Shown piece by piece: positions 45,266-54,487 of a stretch of 64,000 nucleotides of DNA. Location of the stretch: positions 930,001-994,000 of the forward strand of contig NC_008148.1 in NCBI RefSeq assembly GCF_000014185.1, read 5' to 3'. Made by a program: the position numbers and the translations under genes. The notes under the pieces were generated by a model that ran no database searches, had not been told where the DNA came from, and saw only the letters and a list, made by a program, of their open reading frames with translations. Within the stretch, counting starts at the first letter, position 1. Each line of letters begins with the position of its first letter. The DNA comes from Rubrobacter xylanophilus DSM 9941 (lineage in GTDB: Bacteria > Actinomycetota > Rubrobacteria > Rubrobacterales > Rubrobacteraceae).

Positions 45266-45928
45266 ATGCTCAGGGTCAGGGACTCCATGACGCGGGAGGT
45301 CGTCACCATAACCCCCGAGGCGAGCGTCGCCGAGGCGTGGGAGCTGTGCCGGAGGCACCGCATCCGGCACCTGCCCGTGGTGGAGGGCGGGCGGCTGGTG
45401 GGGCTCGTCTCCGACCGGGACCTGCGGGACGCCAGCCCCCCGCGCAGCACCGGCGACGAGGAGCACTCCTTCGGGTGGGCCAGGATGCGGGACATCATGA
45501 GCACGGAGCTCATCACCATCCACCCCCTCGACACCATAGAGCACGCGGCGCGCGAGATCTACGAGCGCAGGATCGGCTGCCTGCCCGTGGTCGAGGACGG
45601 GAGGCTCGTCGGGATCATCACCTCCTCGGACATGATGCGCACCCTGGTGGAGCTCTTCGGCGCCCACGAGCGCGGCACCTGGATAGAGGTGGAGGTCCCC
45701 GACCGGCCGGGGATGCTCGCCGCGATCGCGGACACCGTCCGCGACCGCCGGGTGAACATCGCGAGCGTCTTCGTCGCCCCGGCGATGCGGGCCTCGAACC
45801 GCCTCATAGGCATGAGGCTGGAGACGACCAACCCCGCGGGCATCGTCGAGGAGCTGCGGCGGGCGGGCTACGAGGTGGACGTGGTGGGCTCCTCGGCCCC
45901 GGTGCGCACCTCCCTGGAGGAGTCCTAG
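45266..45928 (+). CDS. CBS-pair plus ACT domain protein (AcuB-like)
   Basis: A 220-residue cytosolic regulator. Two CBS domains (about 3-60 and 76-130: MTREVVTITPEASVAEAWELCRRHRIRHLPVVEGGRLVGLVSDRDL, and MSTELITIHPLDTIEHAAREIYERRIGCLPVVEDGRLVGIITSSD) bind adenine nucleotides. A C-terminal ACT domain (IEVEVPDRPGMLAAIADTVRDRRVNIASVFV) suggests amino-acid sensing. This is the AcuB architecture. ATG 45266 follows GAGAGGTGG. Target protein unknown; the stop overlaps the opposing epimerase gene by 4 bases. Confidence 0.87.
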   Translation: MLRVRDSMTREVVTITPEASVAEAWELCRRHRIRHLPVVEGGRLVGLVSDRDLRDASPPRSTGDEEHSFGWARMRDIMSTELITIHPLDTIEHAAREIYERRIGCLPVVEDGRLVGIITSSDMMRTLVELFGAHERGTWIEVEVPDRPGMLAAIADTVRDRRVNIASVFVAPAMRASNRLIGMRLETTNPAGIVEELRRAGYEVDVVGSSAPVRTSLEES

Positions 45929-46833
45929 CCCGAGAAGAGCCCCCTTGTGCCGGGCCTTAGGCGCCCCTCGGCGTCCAGGTAGTCGCGCCAGCTGCGCTTC
46001 GGGGCGTAGCCGAGCAGCCTCCGGGCCTTCTCGCAGGAGATGCCCGAGGCGTCCTCGCGGGGGAGGGGCTCCCTGATCTCGACCCCGCCCCCGTAGTAGC
46101 GGCGCACGAGCTCCTCGAACGGCCGCCCGCAGGCGTTGTCCGGGGAGGCGATGTAGAAGACCTCGTGGCCCGGCAGGTCGCTCTCCACGGCCAGCACGAT
46201 GGCGTCGGCCAGGTCGTAGACGTCTATGTAGCTCCAGAAGTTCGGGGAGAGCACCGAGGGGTCGCGCACCTGCGGCCCCAGATTACGCTCGTAGTTGCCC
46301 TCGTGCTGCACCCAGGAGGGGCGGATGGAGATGCACCGGATGTCGCTCCGGCGCACCGCGGCGTCCATGAGCTGCTCCCCGAAGTGCTTGGAGAGGGCGT
46401 AGGGGTCCTGGGGCCGCACCGGGTGCTCCTCGTCCACCGGGACGTAGTCGGGCAGGAACGGGCGCTCGGGGAAGAAGAAGCCCGGCACGGTCTCGCTGGA
46501 GATGTTCACGAAGCGCCGGACCCCCCAGCGCACCGCGGCCTCAAGGACGTTGAAGGTGGCCATCAGGTTGTTCCGGAAGACGGTGTGGGGCGGGTGGTGG
46601 GTGGGTTCGGGGATGGCCGCCGCGTGCACCACCGCCTCCACCCCGCGCACGGCGGCGAAGGCCTCCCCGGCGTCGGCGAGCTCCGCCCGGACGTAGGCGG
46701 GCTCGCCCTCCTCCGGCCGCTCGAAGACCGGCGGGGCCAGGTCCGCGGCCCGGACCTCGTGCCCGGCCTCCTCGAGGGCCGCGACGGCCGCACGCCCGAC
46801 CTTGCCGCAAGCCCCGGTGACGAGCACCTTCAT
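45925..46833 (-). CDS. NAD-dependent epimerase/dehydratase (extended SDR)
   Basis: A 302-residue extended short-chain dehydrogenase. NAD loop VTGACGKVGRAAV (residues 5-17), the FRNNLMATFNVLEAA helix, and catalytic YALSK (Tyr/Lys) are present, with the Ser in NISSE. Start ATG behind GGAGG. The substrate is probably a nucleotide sugar or sugar lactone/acid. Downstream of the anti-sigma gene with a 24-base gap. Confidence 0.88.
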   Translation of the reverse strand: MKVLVTGACGKVGRAAVAALEEAGHEVRAADLAPPVFERPEEGEPAYVRAELADAGEAFAAVRGVEAVVHAAAIPEPTHHPPHTVFRNNLMATFNVLEAAVRWGVRRFVNISSETVPGFFFPERPFLPDYVPVDEEHPVRPQDPYALSKHFGEQLMDAAVRRSDIRCISIRPSWVQHEGNYERNLGPQVRDPSVLSPNFWSYIDVYDLADAIVLAVESDLPGHEVFYIASPDNACGRPFEELVRRYYGGGVEIREPLPREDASGISCEKARRLLGYAPKRSWRDYLDAEGRLRPGTRGLFSG

Positions 46834-46857
46834 GTCGCTCCTGGCCTCCTTTCGCGC

Positions 46858-47520
46858 CTAGCTCTCCTGCAGCCGGCCGTGCAGCACCCGCTCCGGGCTC
46901 GGCCCCGGGTCCCCGGGGGAGTGCTCGCGCGTCACGCCCACCCTCCGGTAGCCGTAGGCGACCTTCGGGGCGTTCATCACCACGCTCGCCCGCCCCGCCT
47001 CGTCCACGGTGAACCCGCCGCAGCTTATCCTGTGCCCGTCCCGGACGAACCAGAGCTCGTAGTACTCGCCGCGTCCGAGCGGCGGGAGCCCCGAGACCTC
47101 CAGCCGCACGCGCATGTTGCCCCCGGCCTCCTCCATCCTGAGCTCGCCGCGGGCCTCCGGGGCGAGGCCGGTGGGGGAGAGGGTGGCGGTCATCGCCTCG
47201 GCGGTGTCCGGCCGGTGGAGGGCGGCGTAGAGGGCCCCGGCGACGACGAGCACGGCCAGGAGCGCGGCCGCCAGGGCGGGCCTGCCGAAGAGGGCGCTTC
47301 TTCCGCGCGGGAGCCGCTCGCGGACGGTCTCGGGCGGGCGGAGCGCGGCGGCCGCGCGCAGGGCAGCGTGGGCGACCCCCAGCTCCCGCAGCTCCTCCCG
47401 GCAGGCCGGGCACTCGCGGAGGTGCTCCTCGACCTCTGCGCGCTCCCCGGGCTCGAGCTGGCCGAGCAGGTAGGGGCCGAGCCTCTCCCGGGCGCGGTCG
47501 TGCGCCTCGCCGCCCGTCAT
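46858..47520 (-). CDS. Anti-sigma factor, RskA-like with zinc-finger
   Basis: A 220-residue membrane anti-sigma factor. The N-terminal ZAS domain has the HxxxCxxC motif in HLRECPACREEL; one transmembrane helix (ALAAALLAVLVVAGALYAAL, about residue 80-100); the external part is the RskA-type beta domain (VRLEVSGLPPLGRGEYYELWFVRDG). It holds the cotranscribed ECF sigma factor inactive until proteolysis or zinc release. Overlaps the sigma gene by four bases (ATGA). Confidence 0.9.
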   Translation of the reverse strand: MTGGEAHDRARERLGPYLLGQLEPGERAEVEEHLRECPACREELRELGVAHAALRAAAALRPPETVRERLPRGRSALFGRPALAAALLAVLVVAGALYAALHRPDTAEAMTATLSPTGLAPEARGELRMEEAGGNMRVRLEVSGLPPLGRGEYYELWFVRDGHRISCGGFTVDEAGRASVVMNAPKVAYGYRRVGVTREHSPGDPGPSPERVLHGRLQES

Positions 47521-48167
47521 CCCCGCCCCTCCAGCCTCCGCCGCAGGGAGCGCAGGGCGGCGCTCGTCCGGCTCTTCACCGTGCCGAGGGGGAGGCCGGT
47601 GGCCTCGGAGATCTCGCGCTGGGTCAGGCCGCGGAAGTAGGCGAGCACGAGGAGCTCCCGGTGCTCGGGGGAGAGCCGGGAGAGGGCCTCGGCGACGTCC
47701 AGGGCCTCGGGGAGGGCTCCCGCCGCGTCTCCCTCGGCACGCTCGGCGACCTCCTCCTCCGCGGGGCGGGGGCGCGCCCTCCGCCGGCGGTCGAGGTCGG
47801 TGATCCTGTTGCGGGCTATCCGGTAGACCCAGGTGGAGAAGCCGGCGCGGGAGGGGTCGAAGGAGCCGGCGTTGCGCCAAACGGCGAGGAAGACGTCCTG
47901 CACCAGCTCCTCGGCGAGCGGCCTGTCCCCGAGCAGCCGCAGCGCGAGCCCGTAGATCAGGCCGGCGTAGCGGTCGTAGAGCTCGGCGAGGGCCGCGGGG
48001 TCGCGCGCCGCGGCGACCCGCCGCACCAGCTCCTCGTCCGCCGCCTTGCGGCTCTCCCGCTTGCTGGACCGTCTCCTCCGGCGCGCCACTGCGGGGCTAA
48101 GCATAGCCGCATACGCCCCGCGCCGCACGGCGGGCGGCGCGCCCGCCCTGATCGCCAGCTCCACCAT
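47517..48167 (-). CDS. ECF RNA polymerase sigma factor (SigK/SigL-like)
   Basis: A 216-residue ECF sigma factor. Region 2: AELYDRYAGLIYGLALRLLGDRPLAEELVQDVFLAVWRNAGSFDPSRAGFSTWVYRIARNRITDLDRRRR. Region 4: LSPEHRELLVLAYFRGLTQREISEATGLPLGTVKSRTSAALRSLRR. Partner of the downstream RskA-like anti-sigma. ATG 48167 lies 8 bases after TATAAA, possibly leaderless; ATG 48104 is the alternative, since the first 20 residues are not conserved in the family. Confidence 0.9.
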   Translation of the reverse strand: MVELAIRAGAPPAVRRGAYAAMLSPAVARRRRRSSKRESRKAADEELVRRVAAARDPAALAELYDRYAGLIYGLALRLLGDRPLAEELVQDVFLAVWRNAGSFDPSRAGFSTWVYRIARNRITDLDRRRRARPRPAEEEVAERAEGDAAGALPEALDVAEALSRLSPEHRELLVLAYFRGLTQREISEATGLPLGTVKSRTSAALRSLRRRLEGRG

Positions 48168-48210
48168 GTCGCGGGTTTATACGTCCGCCGGGGGGCGGCG
48201 GATGCGGCCC

Positions 48211-49251
48211 TCAGCCGCCGAGGAGGGCCTCCACCAGGCGCCTCCAGAACCGCTCGCGCTCGCCGGGCACGAACTGCACGTAGAGGGAGATGCGCTCCAT
48301 GAGCCCGCCGTAGCGCTCCCTGAGCGCCTCCCCCAGCTCCTCCGGCGGCGCCTCCACCGCGAAGGCGGAGAGCATCTCGTCCGAGATGAGCCCCGGCATC
48401 TCCTCCCAGCGCTTGCGCCGGGCGAGCTCCGAGAGCCGCTCGCCCACCCCCTGCCAGCCGTGCACCTCCAGCACCGTGCGGTAGGTGGGGGTGGAGGCGT
48501 AGAAGGCGGCCTGGGCGCGCATGGCCTCGCGCTGGGCCTCCAGCTCCTCGCGGCTCTCCCCGGTGATCACGAAGACCGAGGTGGCGAGCCTCACCTCCTC
48601 CGGGCTCCGCCCGGCCTCCGCGGCCCCGGCGGCTATCCCCGGCCTCACCACCCGCCGGACGTACTCCGGGGAGTGGAAGGGGTGGACGTGGAAGCCGTCG
48701 CACAGCTCGCCCGCCAGCCGGGCGAGCCGCTCGCCCACCCCGGCGATGTAGACCGGGATCTCCGGGTGGTCTATGGGCCCGGGGTTGAAGAAGGGGGTGA
48801 GCAGGGTGTGCCGGTAGAACTCGCCCTCGAAGTTCAGCGGCGTGCCGTTCTGGAAGGCGTCCCAGATGGCGCGCAGGGCCAGGATGTACTCCCTGAAGCG
48901 GGCGACGGGCCTGCCCCAGGGCATCCCGAAGCGGCGGGTGATGTGCGCCCTCACCTGGGTGCCCAGCCCCAGGATGAGGCGCCCCTCGGAGAGCTCCTGC
49001 AGGTCCCAGGCGGTCTGGGCCATCTCCATGGGGGAGCGGGAGAAGGCTATGGCCACCGAGGTGAGCAGCTGCAGCCGCCGGGTGACGCTGCCCGCCACGG
49101 CGAGCGGGAGAAAGGCGTCGTGCTTGGTCTCGCTGGTGACCAGGCCGCTGAAGCCCAGCTCCTCGGCCGCCCGGGCCACCTCGCCGATCCTCCGGAGGTA
49201 GCCGCCCTCCACCCCCAGCGCGACGTCGAGCTTCACCGCGCCCCCGCTCAC
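48211..49251 (-). CDS. LLM class F420-dependent oxidoreductase
   Basis: A 346-residue luciferase-like monooxygenase family protein, TIM-barrel. [12 protein letters not shown]-like first strand, [49 protein letters not shown], and [27 protein letters not shown] are typical of the F420-dependent TIGR03617-like group of actinobacteria. GTG start region overlaps the quinone reductase gene by four bases (ATGA), so they form one operon. Substrate unknown. Confidence 0.87.
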   Translation of the reverse strand: MSGGAVKLDVALGVEGGYLRRIGEVARAAEELGFSGLVTSETKHDAFLPLAVAGSVTRRLQLLTSVAIAFSRSPMEMAQTAWDLQELSEGRLILGLGTQVRAHITRRFGMPWGRPVARFREYILALRAIWDAFQNGTPLNFEGEFYRHTLLTPFFNPGPIDHPEIPVYIAGVGERLARLAGELCDGFHVHPFHSPEYVRRVVRPGIAAGAAEAGRSPEEVRLATSVFVITGESREELEAQREAMRAQAAFYASTPTYRTVLEVHGWQGVGERLSELARRKRWEEMPGLISDEMLSAFAVEAPPEELGEALRERYGGLMERISLYVQFVPGERERFWRRLVEALLGG

Positions 49252-50222
49252 GGTATGAGGAGGAGCTTGCCGGTCGTCCTGCGCCCCTCCAGGTCGGCGT
49301 GGGCGCGGGCGGCCTCAGCGAGCGGGTAGGTGCCCCCTATGCGGACCTTGAGGGTGTTGTTGCCGATCCAGGAGAGGACGCTCTCGGCGCGCCAGAGCAG
49401 CTCCTCGCGGGTGGCGGTGTAGTGCGCGAGCGAGGGGCGGGTCACGAACAGCCCGCCCTTCTGGTTGAGGATCTGCAGGTCCACCGGCGGCACGGGGCCG
49501 CTGGACTGCCCGAAGAGCACCATGTAGCCGCGCAGCCGCAGCACGTCGAGGCCGCCCTCGAAGGTCGCGCGCCCCACGGAGTCGTAGACGACGTGCACCC
49601 CCTGGCCCCCGGTGATCCTCCGGGTCTCCTCGACGAAGTCCCGCTCGGTGTACAGGATGACCTCGTCGGCCCCCGCCTCGCGGGCGAGCCGCGCCTTCTC
49701 CGGGGTGCCCGCCGTCCCGATTATGGTGGCGCCGCGCATCTTGGCCATCTGGATGAGGAGCAGCCCCACCCCCCCGGCCGCCGCGTGCGCGAGCGCCACG
49801 TGCCCCTCCTCCAGTGGGAAGGTGCTGTGGGTGAGGTAGTGGGCGGTCATCCCCTGCAGCATCGCCGCCGCCGCGACCCTCGCCTCCACCAGCGTGACGT
49901 TCACCGGGACGAGCCGGTCGGCGGGGACGACCGCGTACTCGGCGTAGGCGCCGCCCGGGGCGCTCGCGAAGGCCACGTAATCCCCCTCGGAGAACTCCTC
50001 GACGCCCTCGCCGACGGCGTCCACCCGGCCGGCCCCCTCCTGTCCCAGCACGAACGGGGTCTGTCTGGGGTAGAGGCCCTTGCGGTGGTAGACGTCGATG
50101 AAGTTCACCCCGCAGGCCTCGAGCCGGACCCGCACCTCCCCGGGGCCGGGCTCCGGCGTGGGAACCTCCTCGTAGCGCAGAGCCTCGGGACCCCCGGGCT
50201 CGTGGACCCTTACGGCCTTCAT
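49248..50222 (-). CDS. NADPH:quinone reductase (QOR family)
   Basis: A 324-residue MDR protein. [28 protein letters not shown] and [16 protein letters not shown] are QOR signatures; the cofactor loop is [19 protein letters not shown], with [34 protein letters not shown] 50222 is the start; a GTG 30 bases upstream is in frame. Operon with the LLM oxidoreductase. One-electron or two-electron quinone reduction cannot be told. Confidence 0.9.
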   Translation of the reverse strand: MKAVRVHEPGGPEALRYEEVPTPEPGPGEVRVRLEACGVNFIDVYHRKGLYPRQTPFVLGQEGAGRVDAVGEGVEEFSEGDYVAFASAPGGAYAEYAVVPADRLVPVNVTLVEARVAAAAMLQGMTAHYLTHSTFPLEEGHVALAHAAAGGVGLLLIQMAKMRGATIIGTAGTPEKARLAREAGADEVILYTERDFVEETRRITGGQGVHVVYDSVGRATFEGGLDVLRLRGYMVLFGQSSGPVPPVDLQILNQKGGLFVTRPSLAHYTATREELLWRAESVLSWIGNNTLKVRIGGTYPLAEAARAHADLEGRRTTGKLLLIP

Positions 50223-50360
50223 CCCCTGTCCGCCCTCCCCTCTTCCGTACACGTGTGCGTCCGGGCCATTTTACCGCGGGGACGGGGCTCTTTTGCCGGG
50301 GGGTGGCGGGCGTGGTAACCTCAGGTGCGACCCGCAGGCTACTCATCCCGGGTGGGCCGG

Positions 50361-51767
50361 ATGGAGATCGCACGCCGCACCATGGTGGACGGCCGCTACG
50401 CCGTGCTGGGGAGGCTCGGCGGCGGCGGGATGGCCGAGGTCTTTCTCGCCCGCGACCGCGTGCTGGGCCGGGAGGTGGCCCTGAAGGTGCTGCGGGAGGC
50501 CTACGCCGCCGACGCGGAGTTCGTCGAGCGCTTCCGGCGCGAGGCCAGAAGCGCCGCCTCCCTCTCCCACCCGAACATCGTCGCCATCTACGACCACGGC
50601 AGGGCGGAGGACGGCACCTACTACATCGCGATGGAGCACGTCCCGGGCGGGACGCTGAAGGAGAGGATCCTGGGGGGAGCCCCGCTTCCGCCGGAGGAGG
50701 CCGCCGGGATCGCCTCGCAGGTCGCGCGGGCGCTCGAGGCCGCCCACCGGCGCGGCATCGTCCACCGGGACATAAAGCCCCAGAACATCCTCCTCGGGGC
50801 CTCGGGGGAGGCGAAGGTGGCGGACTTCGGGATCGCCCGGGCCGCCTCGGAGGCCACGATCTCGGGCACCAGCCTGGTGCTCGGGACGGTCGGGTATATG
50901 TCGCCGGAGCAGGCGATGGGGCGCCGGGCCGGGCCCCGGAGCGACCTCTACTCTCTCGGGGCCGTGCTCTACGAGATGCTCGTGGGGAACCTGCCCTACG
51001 AGGCCGACACCCCCGTGGCGGTGGCGGTCCGCCACATCCACGAGCCGCCGCGCCACCCCCGCGCGGCGAACCCCGCCGTCCCGCAGGCTCTGGACGCCGT
51101 AACGGTGCGGCTGCTCGCGAAGCGCCCGGAGGACCGCTACCCGGACGCGGCAACGCTCGCCGAAGACCTCGAACGCTTTCTCGCGGGCGAGGGACCCCTG
51201 GAGGCCACCCGGCGCCTCCCGCCTCCCGCGGGCGGCGCCCGCGGGAGGCGGCGGTGGCGCGCCCTGCGCGGGGCGGTCGCCGCGGGGGCGCTCGCCCTGC
51301 TCGCCGCGGGCGCGCTGTGGACCGCCGCGGTCGCCCCCTGGTGGGAGGGAGAGGCCGTCCGGCAGGCGGTGAGGACCCCCGACGCCTCGGGGCCGGGCGG
51401 GATGCCGGCCCCGGCCGCCGAGGAAGACGCCCCCTCCCGGGGCGGGGAGGGACGGGTCGTCGTGGTCCCCGCCGCGGGGGACGGGCCGACGCCGGAGCCC
51501 GCCCCCCCGCAGGACGGGCCGCCGCCGGAGCCCGCCCCGCCGCGGGAGGAGCCCCCCGCGGCGGGGGGCCTCCCCGCCGGGGAGCGGGAGGCGCAGCCCG
51601 GGAGCGAGGCCCCGCCGGCGGACCCGCGCCCCGCGCCCGCTCCCCCGCCGGCGAGCCCCGCCCCGGCCCCGCAGCCCGCGCCCGCCCCGCAGGCCGGGCC
51701 CGAGGCGCCCCCCTCGGGCGGGGAGATAGCCGACCAGGTCCTGCGGGAGGTCGGCATAGAGGACTGA
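50361..51767 (+). CDS. Membrane Ser/Thr protein kinase (PknB-like) without PASTA domains
   Basis: A 468-residue receptor-like kinase. Kinase domain: glycine loop LGGGGMAEVF, Lys in VALKVL, HRDIKPQNILL catalytic loop, DFGIARA, GTVGYMSPEQAMG. A transmembrane helix follows near residue 310 (LRGAVAAGALALLAAGALW). The external part is about 120 residues, very rich in Pro, Ala, Gly, Glu, ending GGEIADQVLREVGIED; no PASTA or other sensor fold. ATG 50361 chosen. Probably senses or anchors at the cell wall through its disordered tail. Confidence 0.9.
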   Translation: MEIARRTMVDGRYAVLGRLGGGGMAEVFLARDRVLGREVALKVLREAYAADAEFVERFRREARSAASLSHPNIVAIYDHGRAEDGTYYIAMEHVPGGTLKERILGGAPLPPEEAAGIASQVARALEAAHRRGIVHRDIKPQNILLGASGEAKVADFGIARAASEATISGTSLVLGTVGYMSPEQAMGRRAGPRSDLYSLGAVLYEMLVGNLPYEADTPVAVAVRHIHEPPRHPRAANPAVPQALDAVTVRLLAKRPEDRYPDAATLAEDLERFLAGEGPLEATRRLPPPAGGARGRRRWRALRGAVAAGALALLAAGALWTAAVAPWWEGEAVRQAVRTPDASGPGGMPAPAAEEDAPSRGGEGRVVVVPAAGDGPTPEPAPPQDGPPPEPAPPREEPPAAGGLPAGEREAQPGSEAPPADPRPAPAPPPASPAPAPQPAPAPQAGPEAPPSGGEIADQVLREVGIED

Positions 51768-51833
51768 GCCCCCGCCGCTCTGGTATATTCCCCGCGGGGG
51801 TAGAGGTCTTCTGCCGAGGAGGTGGCGACGGAG

Positions 51834-53417
51834 ATGCCCACGGTCCGCGAGGTGACCATCGACCTTCTGCGCGAGCTCGGGATGACCACCATCTTCGGCA
51901 ACCCGGGCTCGACCGAACTTCCGTTTCTCAGGGACCTGCCGGATGACTTCCGCTACGTGCTGGCCCTGCAGGAGGCGAGCGCGCTCTCCATGGCCGAGGG
52001 CTACGCCCGGGGGACGGGCAACGCCGCGCTGGTGAACCTGCACACCGCCCCGGGGCTCGGGAACGCCATGGGCGCCCTGGTCACCGCCTACCACAACAAG
52101 ACCCCCCTCGTGGTGACCGCCGGGCAGCAGCACCGGGGCCACCTGGCGCTCGAGCCCCTGCTCTCCGGTCGGCTCGTGGAGCTGGCCCGGCCGTACGTGA
52201 AGCGGAGCCACGAGCCGGGAAGCGCCGGGGACGTCCCGCACGAGCTGCTGCGCGCCTACCACACCGCGCGGCAGCAGCCCTCCGGGCCCGTCTTCCTCTC
52301 CATCCCCATGGACGACTGGGAGGCGGAGGCCGTGCCGCCCGAGGTGCGGGAGGTCTCCTACCGCACGGCCCCCGACCCGGAGGCCCTGCGGCGCGCCGCG
52401 GGCGTGCTGCGGGCGGCGCGGCGGCCCGCCATCGTCGCCGGCCCCGGGGTGGCCCGCTCGGGGGCCTTCCCCGGCGTGGCGGCGCTCGCCGAGCGGCTGC
52501 GGGCCGAGGTGTGGCAGGACGGCGTGGCGGCGCTCGCCGGGTTCCCGCAGAGCCACCCCCTCTTCAGGGGCGTCCTCCCCCTCGCCCAGCGCCTGGTGGC
52601 CGAGACCCTCGCCCCCTACGACGCCGTGCTGGTGCTCGGGGCCCCGGCCTTCACCTACTACCCCTACCTGCCGGGGCCGGTCGTGCGGGAGGGGACGGCG
52701 CTCGTCCAGATCACCGAGGACCCCGAGGAGGCCGCCCGCGCCCCGGCCGGGACGGGGATCGTCGGGGACGTGGGGCTCGCCGCCGGGGGCCTGCTGGAGC
52801 TCTTGCCGGAGCCGGAGCGCCCGGCCCCCCCAGCCCCAAAGCCGCCCCCCGCCCCCGAGCCCTCCTCGCCGATGAGCGTGGACTACGTGATGCACACTCT
52901 CGCCGGCCTCCTCCCCGAAGGGGCCGTCATCGCCGACGAGTCCACCTCTAGCAAGCCCGTGCTCTACCGCCGCCTCCGGGCCGACGACCCGCTCGGGCAC
53001 CTCACCTCGGCGGCGGGGGGCCTGGGGTTCGCCATGCCCGCCGCCGTGGGGCTCGGCCTCGCCCTGCCCGGCCGCAAGGTGGTCTGCGTTATCGGGGACG
53101 GCTCCAGCATGTACTCCATCCAGTCCCTGTGGACCGCCGCCCGCTACGGGGTCGGGGTGGCCGTGGTGGTCATCAACAACCGGGGCTACTCCATCCTCAA
53201 GAGCTTCCGGGACCTCATGGGGCTCGGGCCGAACATCCCGGGGCTGGAGCTGCCCGGCATAGACATGGTCCAGATAGCCCGCGGCTTCGGCTGCCGCGGC
53301 GAGCGGGTGGAGGAGCCCGAAGACCTCCCCGCAGCTCTCAAGCGCGCCCTCTCCTCCGGGGAGCCCTACGTGGTAGACGCCCTCGTGGACACCGCCGTCC
53401 CCCGCATGGCGGGCTGA
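51834..53417 (+). CDS. Thiamine-diphosphate enzyme, benzoylformate decarboxylase homologue
   Basis: A 527-residue TPP enzyme. Ser26 (GNPGSTELPF), Glu47 and His70 fall at the same positions as in Pseudomonas benzoylformate decarboxylase. The C-terminal TPP motif is GDGSSMYSIQSLWTAARYGVGVAVVVINN. The second catalytic His (His281 in the Pseudomonas enzyme) is replaced by Tyr in FTYYPYLPG. It should decarboxylate a 2-keto acid, perhaps not benzoylformate. ATG start; GAGGAGG 11 bases upstream and TATATT at 51784-51789. Confidence 0.85.
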   Translation: MPTVREVTIDLLRELGMTTIFGNPGSTELPFLRDLPDDFRYVLALQEASALSMAEGYARGTGNAALVNLHTAPGLGNAMGALVTAYHNKTPLVVTAGQQHRGHLALEPLLSGRLVELARPYVKRSHEPGSAGDVPHELLRAYHTARQQPSGPVFLSIPMDDWEAEAVPPEVREVSYRTAPDPEALRRAAGVLRAARRPAIVAGPGVARSGAFPGVAALAERLRAEVWQDGVAALAGFPQSHPLFRGVLPLAQRLVAETLAPYDAVLVLGAPAFTYYPYLPGPVVREGTALVQITEDPEEAARAPAGTGIVGDVGLAAGGLLELLPEPERPAPPAPKPPPAPEPSSPMSVDYVMHTLAGLLPEGAVIADESTSSKPVLYRRLRADDPLGHLTSAAGGLGFAMPAAVGLGLALPGRKVVCVIGDGSSMYSIQSLWTAARYGVGVAVVVINNRGYSILKSFRDLMGLGPNIPGLELPGIDMVQIARGFGCRGERVEEPEDLPAALKRALSSGEPYVVDALVDTAVPRMAG

Positions 53418-53447
53418 AGGAGCCTCCGGCAGGCTCTCCAATGAGTC

Positions 53448-53476
53448 TTGTAAACGTTTCCGTAAACGATTACACT
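53448..53476 (+). promoter_or_regulatory. Promoter and tandem LacI-type operators of the ribose operon
   Basis: TTGTAA (53448-53453), 17-base spacer, TACACT (53471-53476). Two tandem LacI-family half-palindromic elements overlap it: GTAAACGTTTCC (53450-53461) and GTAAACGATTAC (53462-53473). Each carries the central AACG-type core. The GTG of the regulator starts 6 bases after the -10, so the transcript is predicted leaderless and autorepressed. A hairpin (GAGCCT 53420-53425 with AGGCTC 53431-53436) precedes it. Confidence 0.75.
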
Positions 53477-53482
53477 GCGGGC

Positions 53483-54487
53483 GTGGCGACCATAAGGGAC
53501 GTTGCGCGGGAGGCTGGGGTATCGGTGGCGACGGTGTCGCGGGTGTTCGGGGGCGGGGGGGTGAGCGCGGGGACGCGGGAGCGGGTGCTGGCGGCGAGCG
53601 AGCGGCTGGGCTACCGGCCGAACGCGGTGGCGCGGGCGTTGAGGGTGGAGGCGACCCGCACGCTGGGGCTGGTGATCCCGAACGTCATGAACCCGTTCTT
53701 CACGGCGGTGGCGCGGGCGGTGGAGGACGCCGCCCGGGAGCGGGGGTACAGCCTGATCCTGGGCAACACCGACGAGGACCCGGAGAAGGAGGCCCGCTAC
53801 CTGGAGGTCCTGCTGGAGAAGCGGGTGGACGGGATCGCCATTAGCCCGGCGCGGGCGGCCTCGCCGCACCTCGCCGAGATAGAGCGGGCCGGGGTGCCGG
53901 TCGTCTTTCTGGACCGCTACGTTGCCGGGGTGGAGGCCCCGGTGGTCCGGGCCGACGGGCGGCGGGCGGTGGACGAGCTGGTGGGGTATCTGGCCGGGCT
54001 CGGGCACCGGCGGCTGGCGATCATCTCCGGCCCGCCGGAGACCGTCACCGGCGGGGAGCGGCTGGAGAGCTTCCTTGCGGGGGCGCGGCGGCGGGGGATC
54101 GGGGTGCCCGAGGAGCGGGTGGCCTACGGGGACTTCCGGCGCGAGAGCGGGGCGCGCGCCATGCGGCGGCTGCTCCGCCTCGCCGAGCCGCCCACCGCGG
54201 TGTTCGCGGCCAACAACCTCATGGCGCTCGGGGCGCTCGAGGAGCTTGACCGGGCGGGGGTGCGGGTGCCGGAGGAGATGTCCTTCGCCAGCTTCGACGA
54301 CGTGAGCTGGTTCCGGCTGCTGCGGCCGCCCGTCACCGCCATAGCCCAGCCCATCCGGCGGCTTGGGGAGGCGGCGGCGAGGATGCTACCGGAGATGGTG
54401 GAGGGGAGGGAGCGGCCGGGCTCGGTGGTGCTCGAGGCCGAGCTCGTGGTCAGGGGCTCCTGCGCCGCGCCGGGGGGCGGGGGATGA
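53483..54487 (+). CDS. LacI family regulator, probable ribose operon repressor
   Basis: A 334-residue LacI/RbsR-type repressor. HTH TIRDVAREAGVSVATVSRVFGG (residues 2-23), hinge helix PNAVARALRVEATRTLGLVIPNVMNPFF, and a periplasmic-binding-like effector domain with VPVVFLDRY and TAVFAANNLMALGALEEL. The GTG start at 53483 is chosen for its HTH position and because it lies 6 bases from a -10 box. Its stop overlaps rbsA by four bases. It should bind the tandem operators in its own promoter and respond to ribose. Confidence 0.88.
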   Translation: MATIRDVAREAGVSVATVSRVFGGGGVSAGTRERVLAASERLGYRPNAVARALRVEATRTLGLVIPNVMNPFFTAVARAVEDAARERGYSLILGNTDEDPEKEARYLEVLLEKRVDGIAISPARAASPHLAEIERAGVPVVFLDRYVAGVEAPVVRADGRRAVDELVGYLAGLGHRRLAIISGPPETVTGGERLESFLAGARRRGIGVPEERVAYGDFRRESGARAMRRLLRLAEPPTAVFAANNLMALGALEELDRAGVRVPEEMSFASFDDVSWFRLLRPPVTAIAQPIRRLGEAAARMLPEMVEGRERPGSVVLEAELVVRGSCAAPGGGG

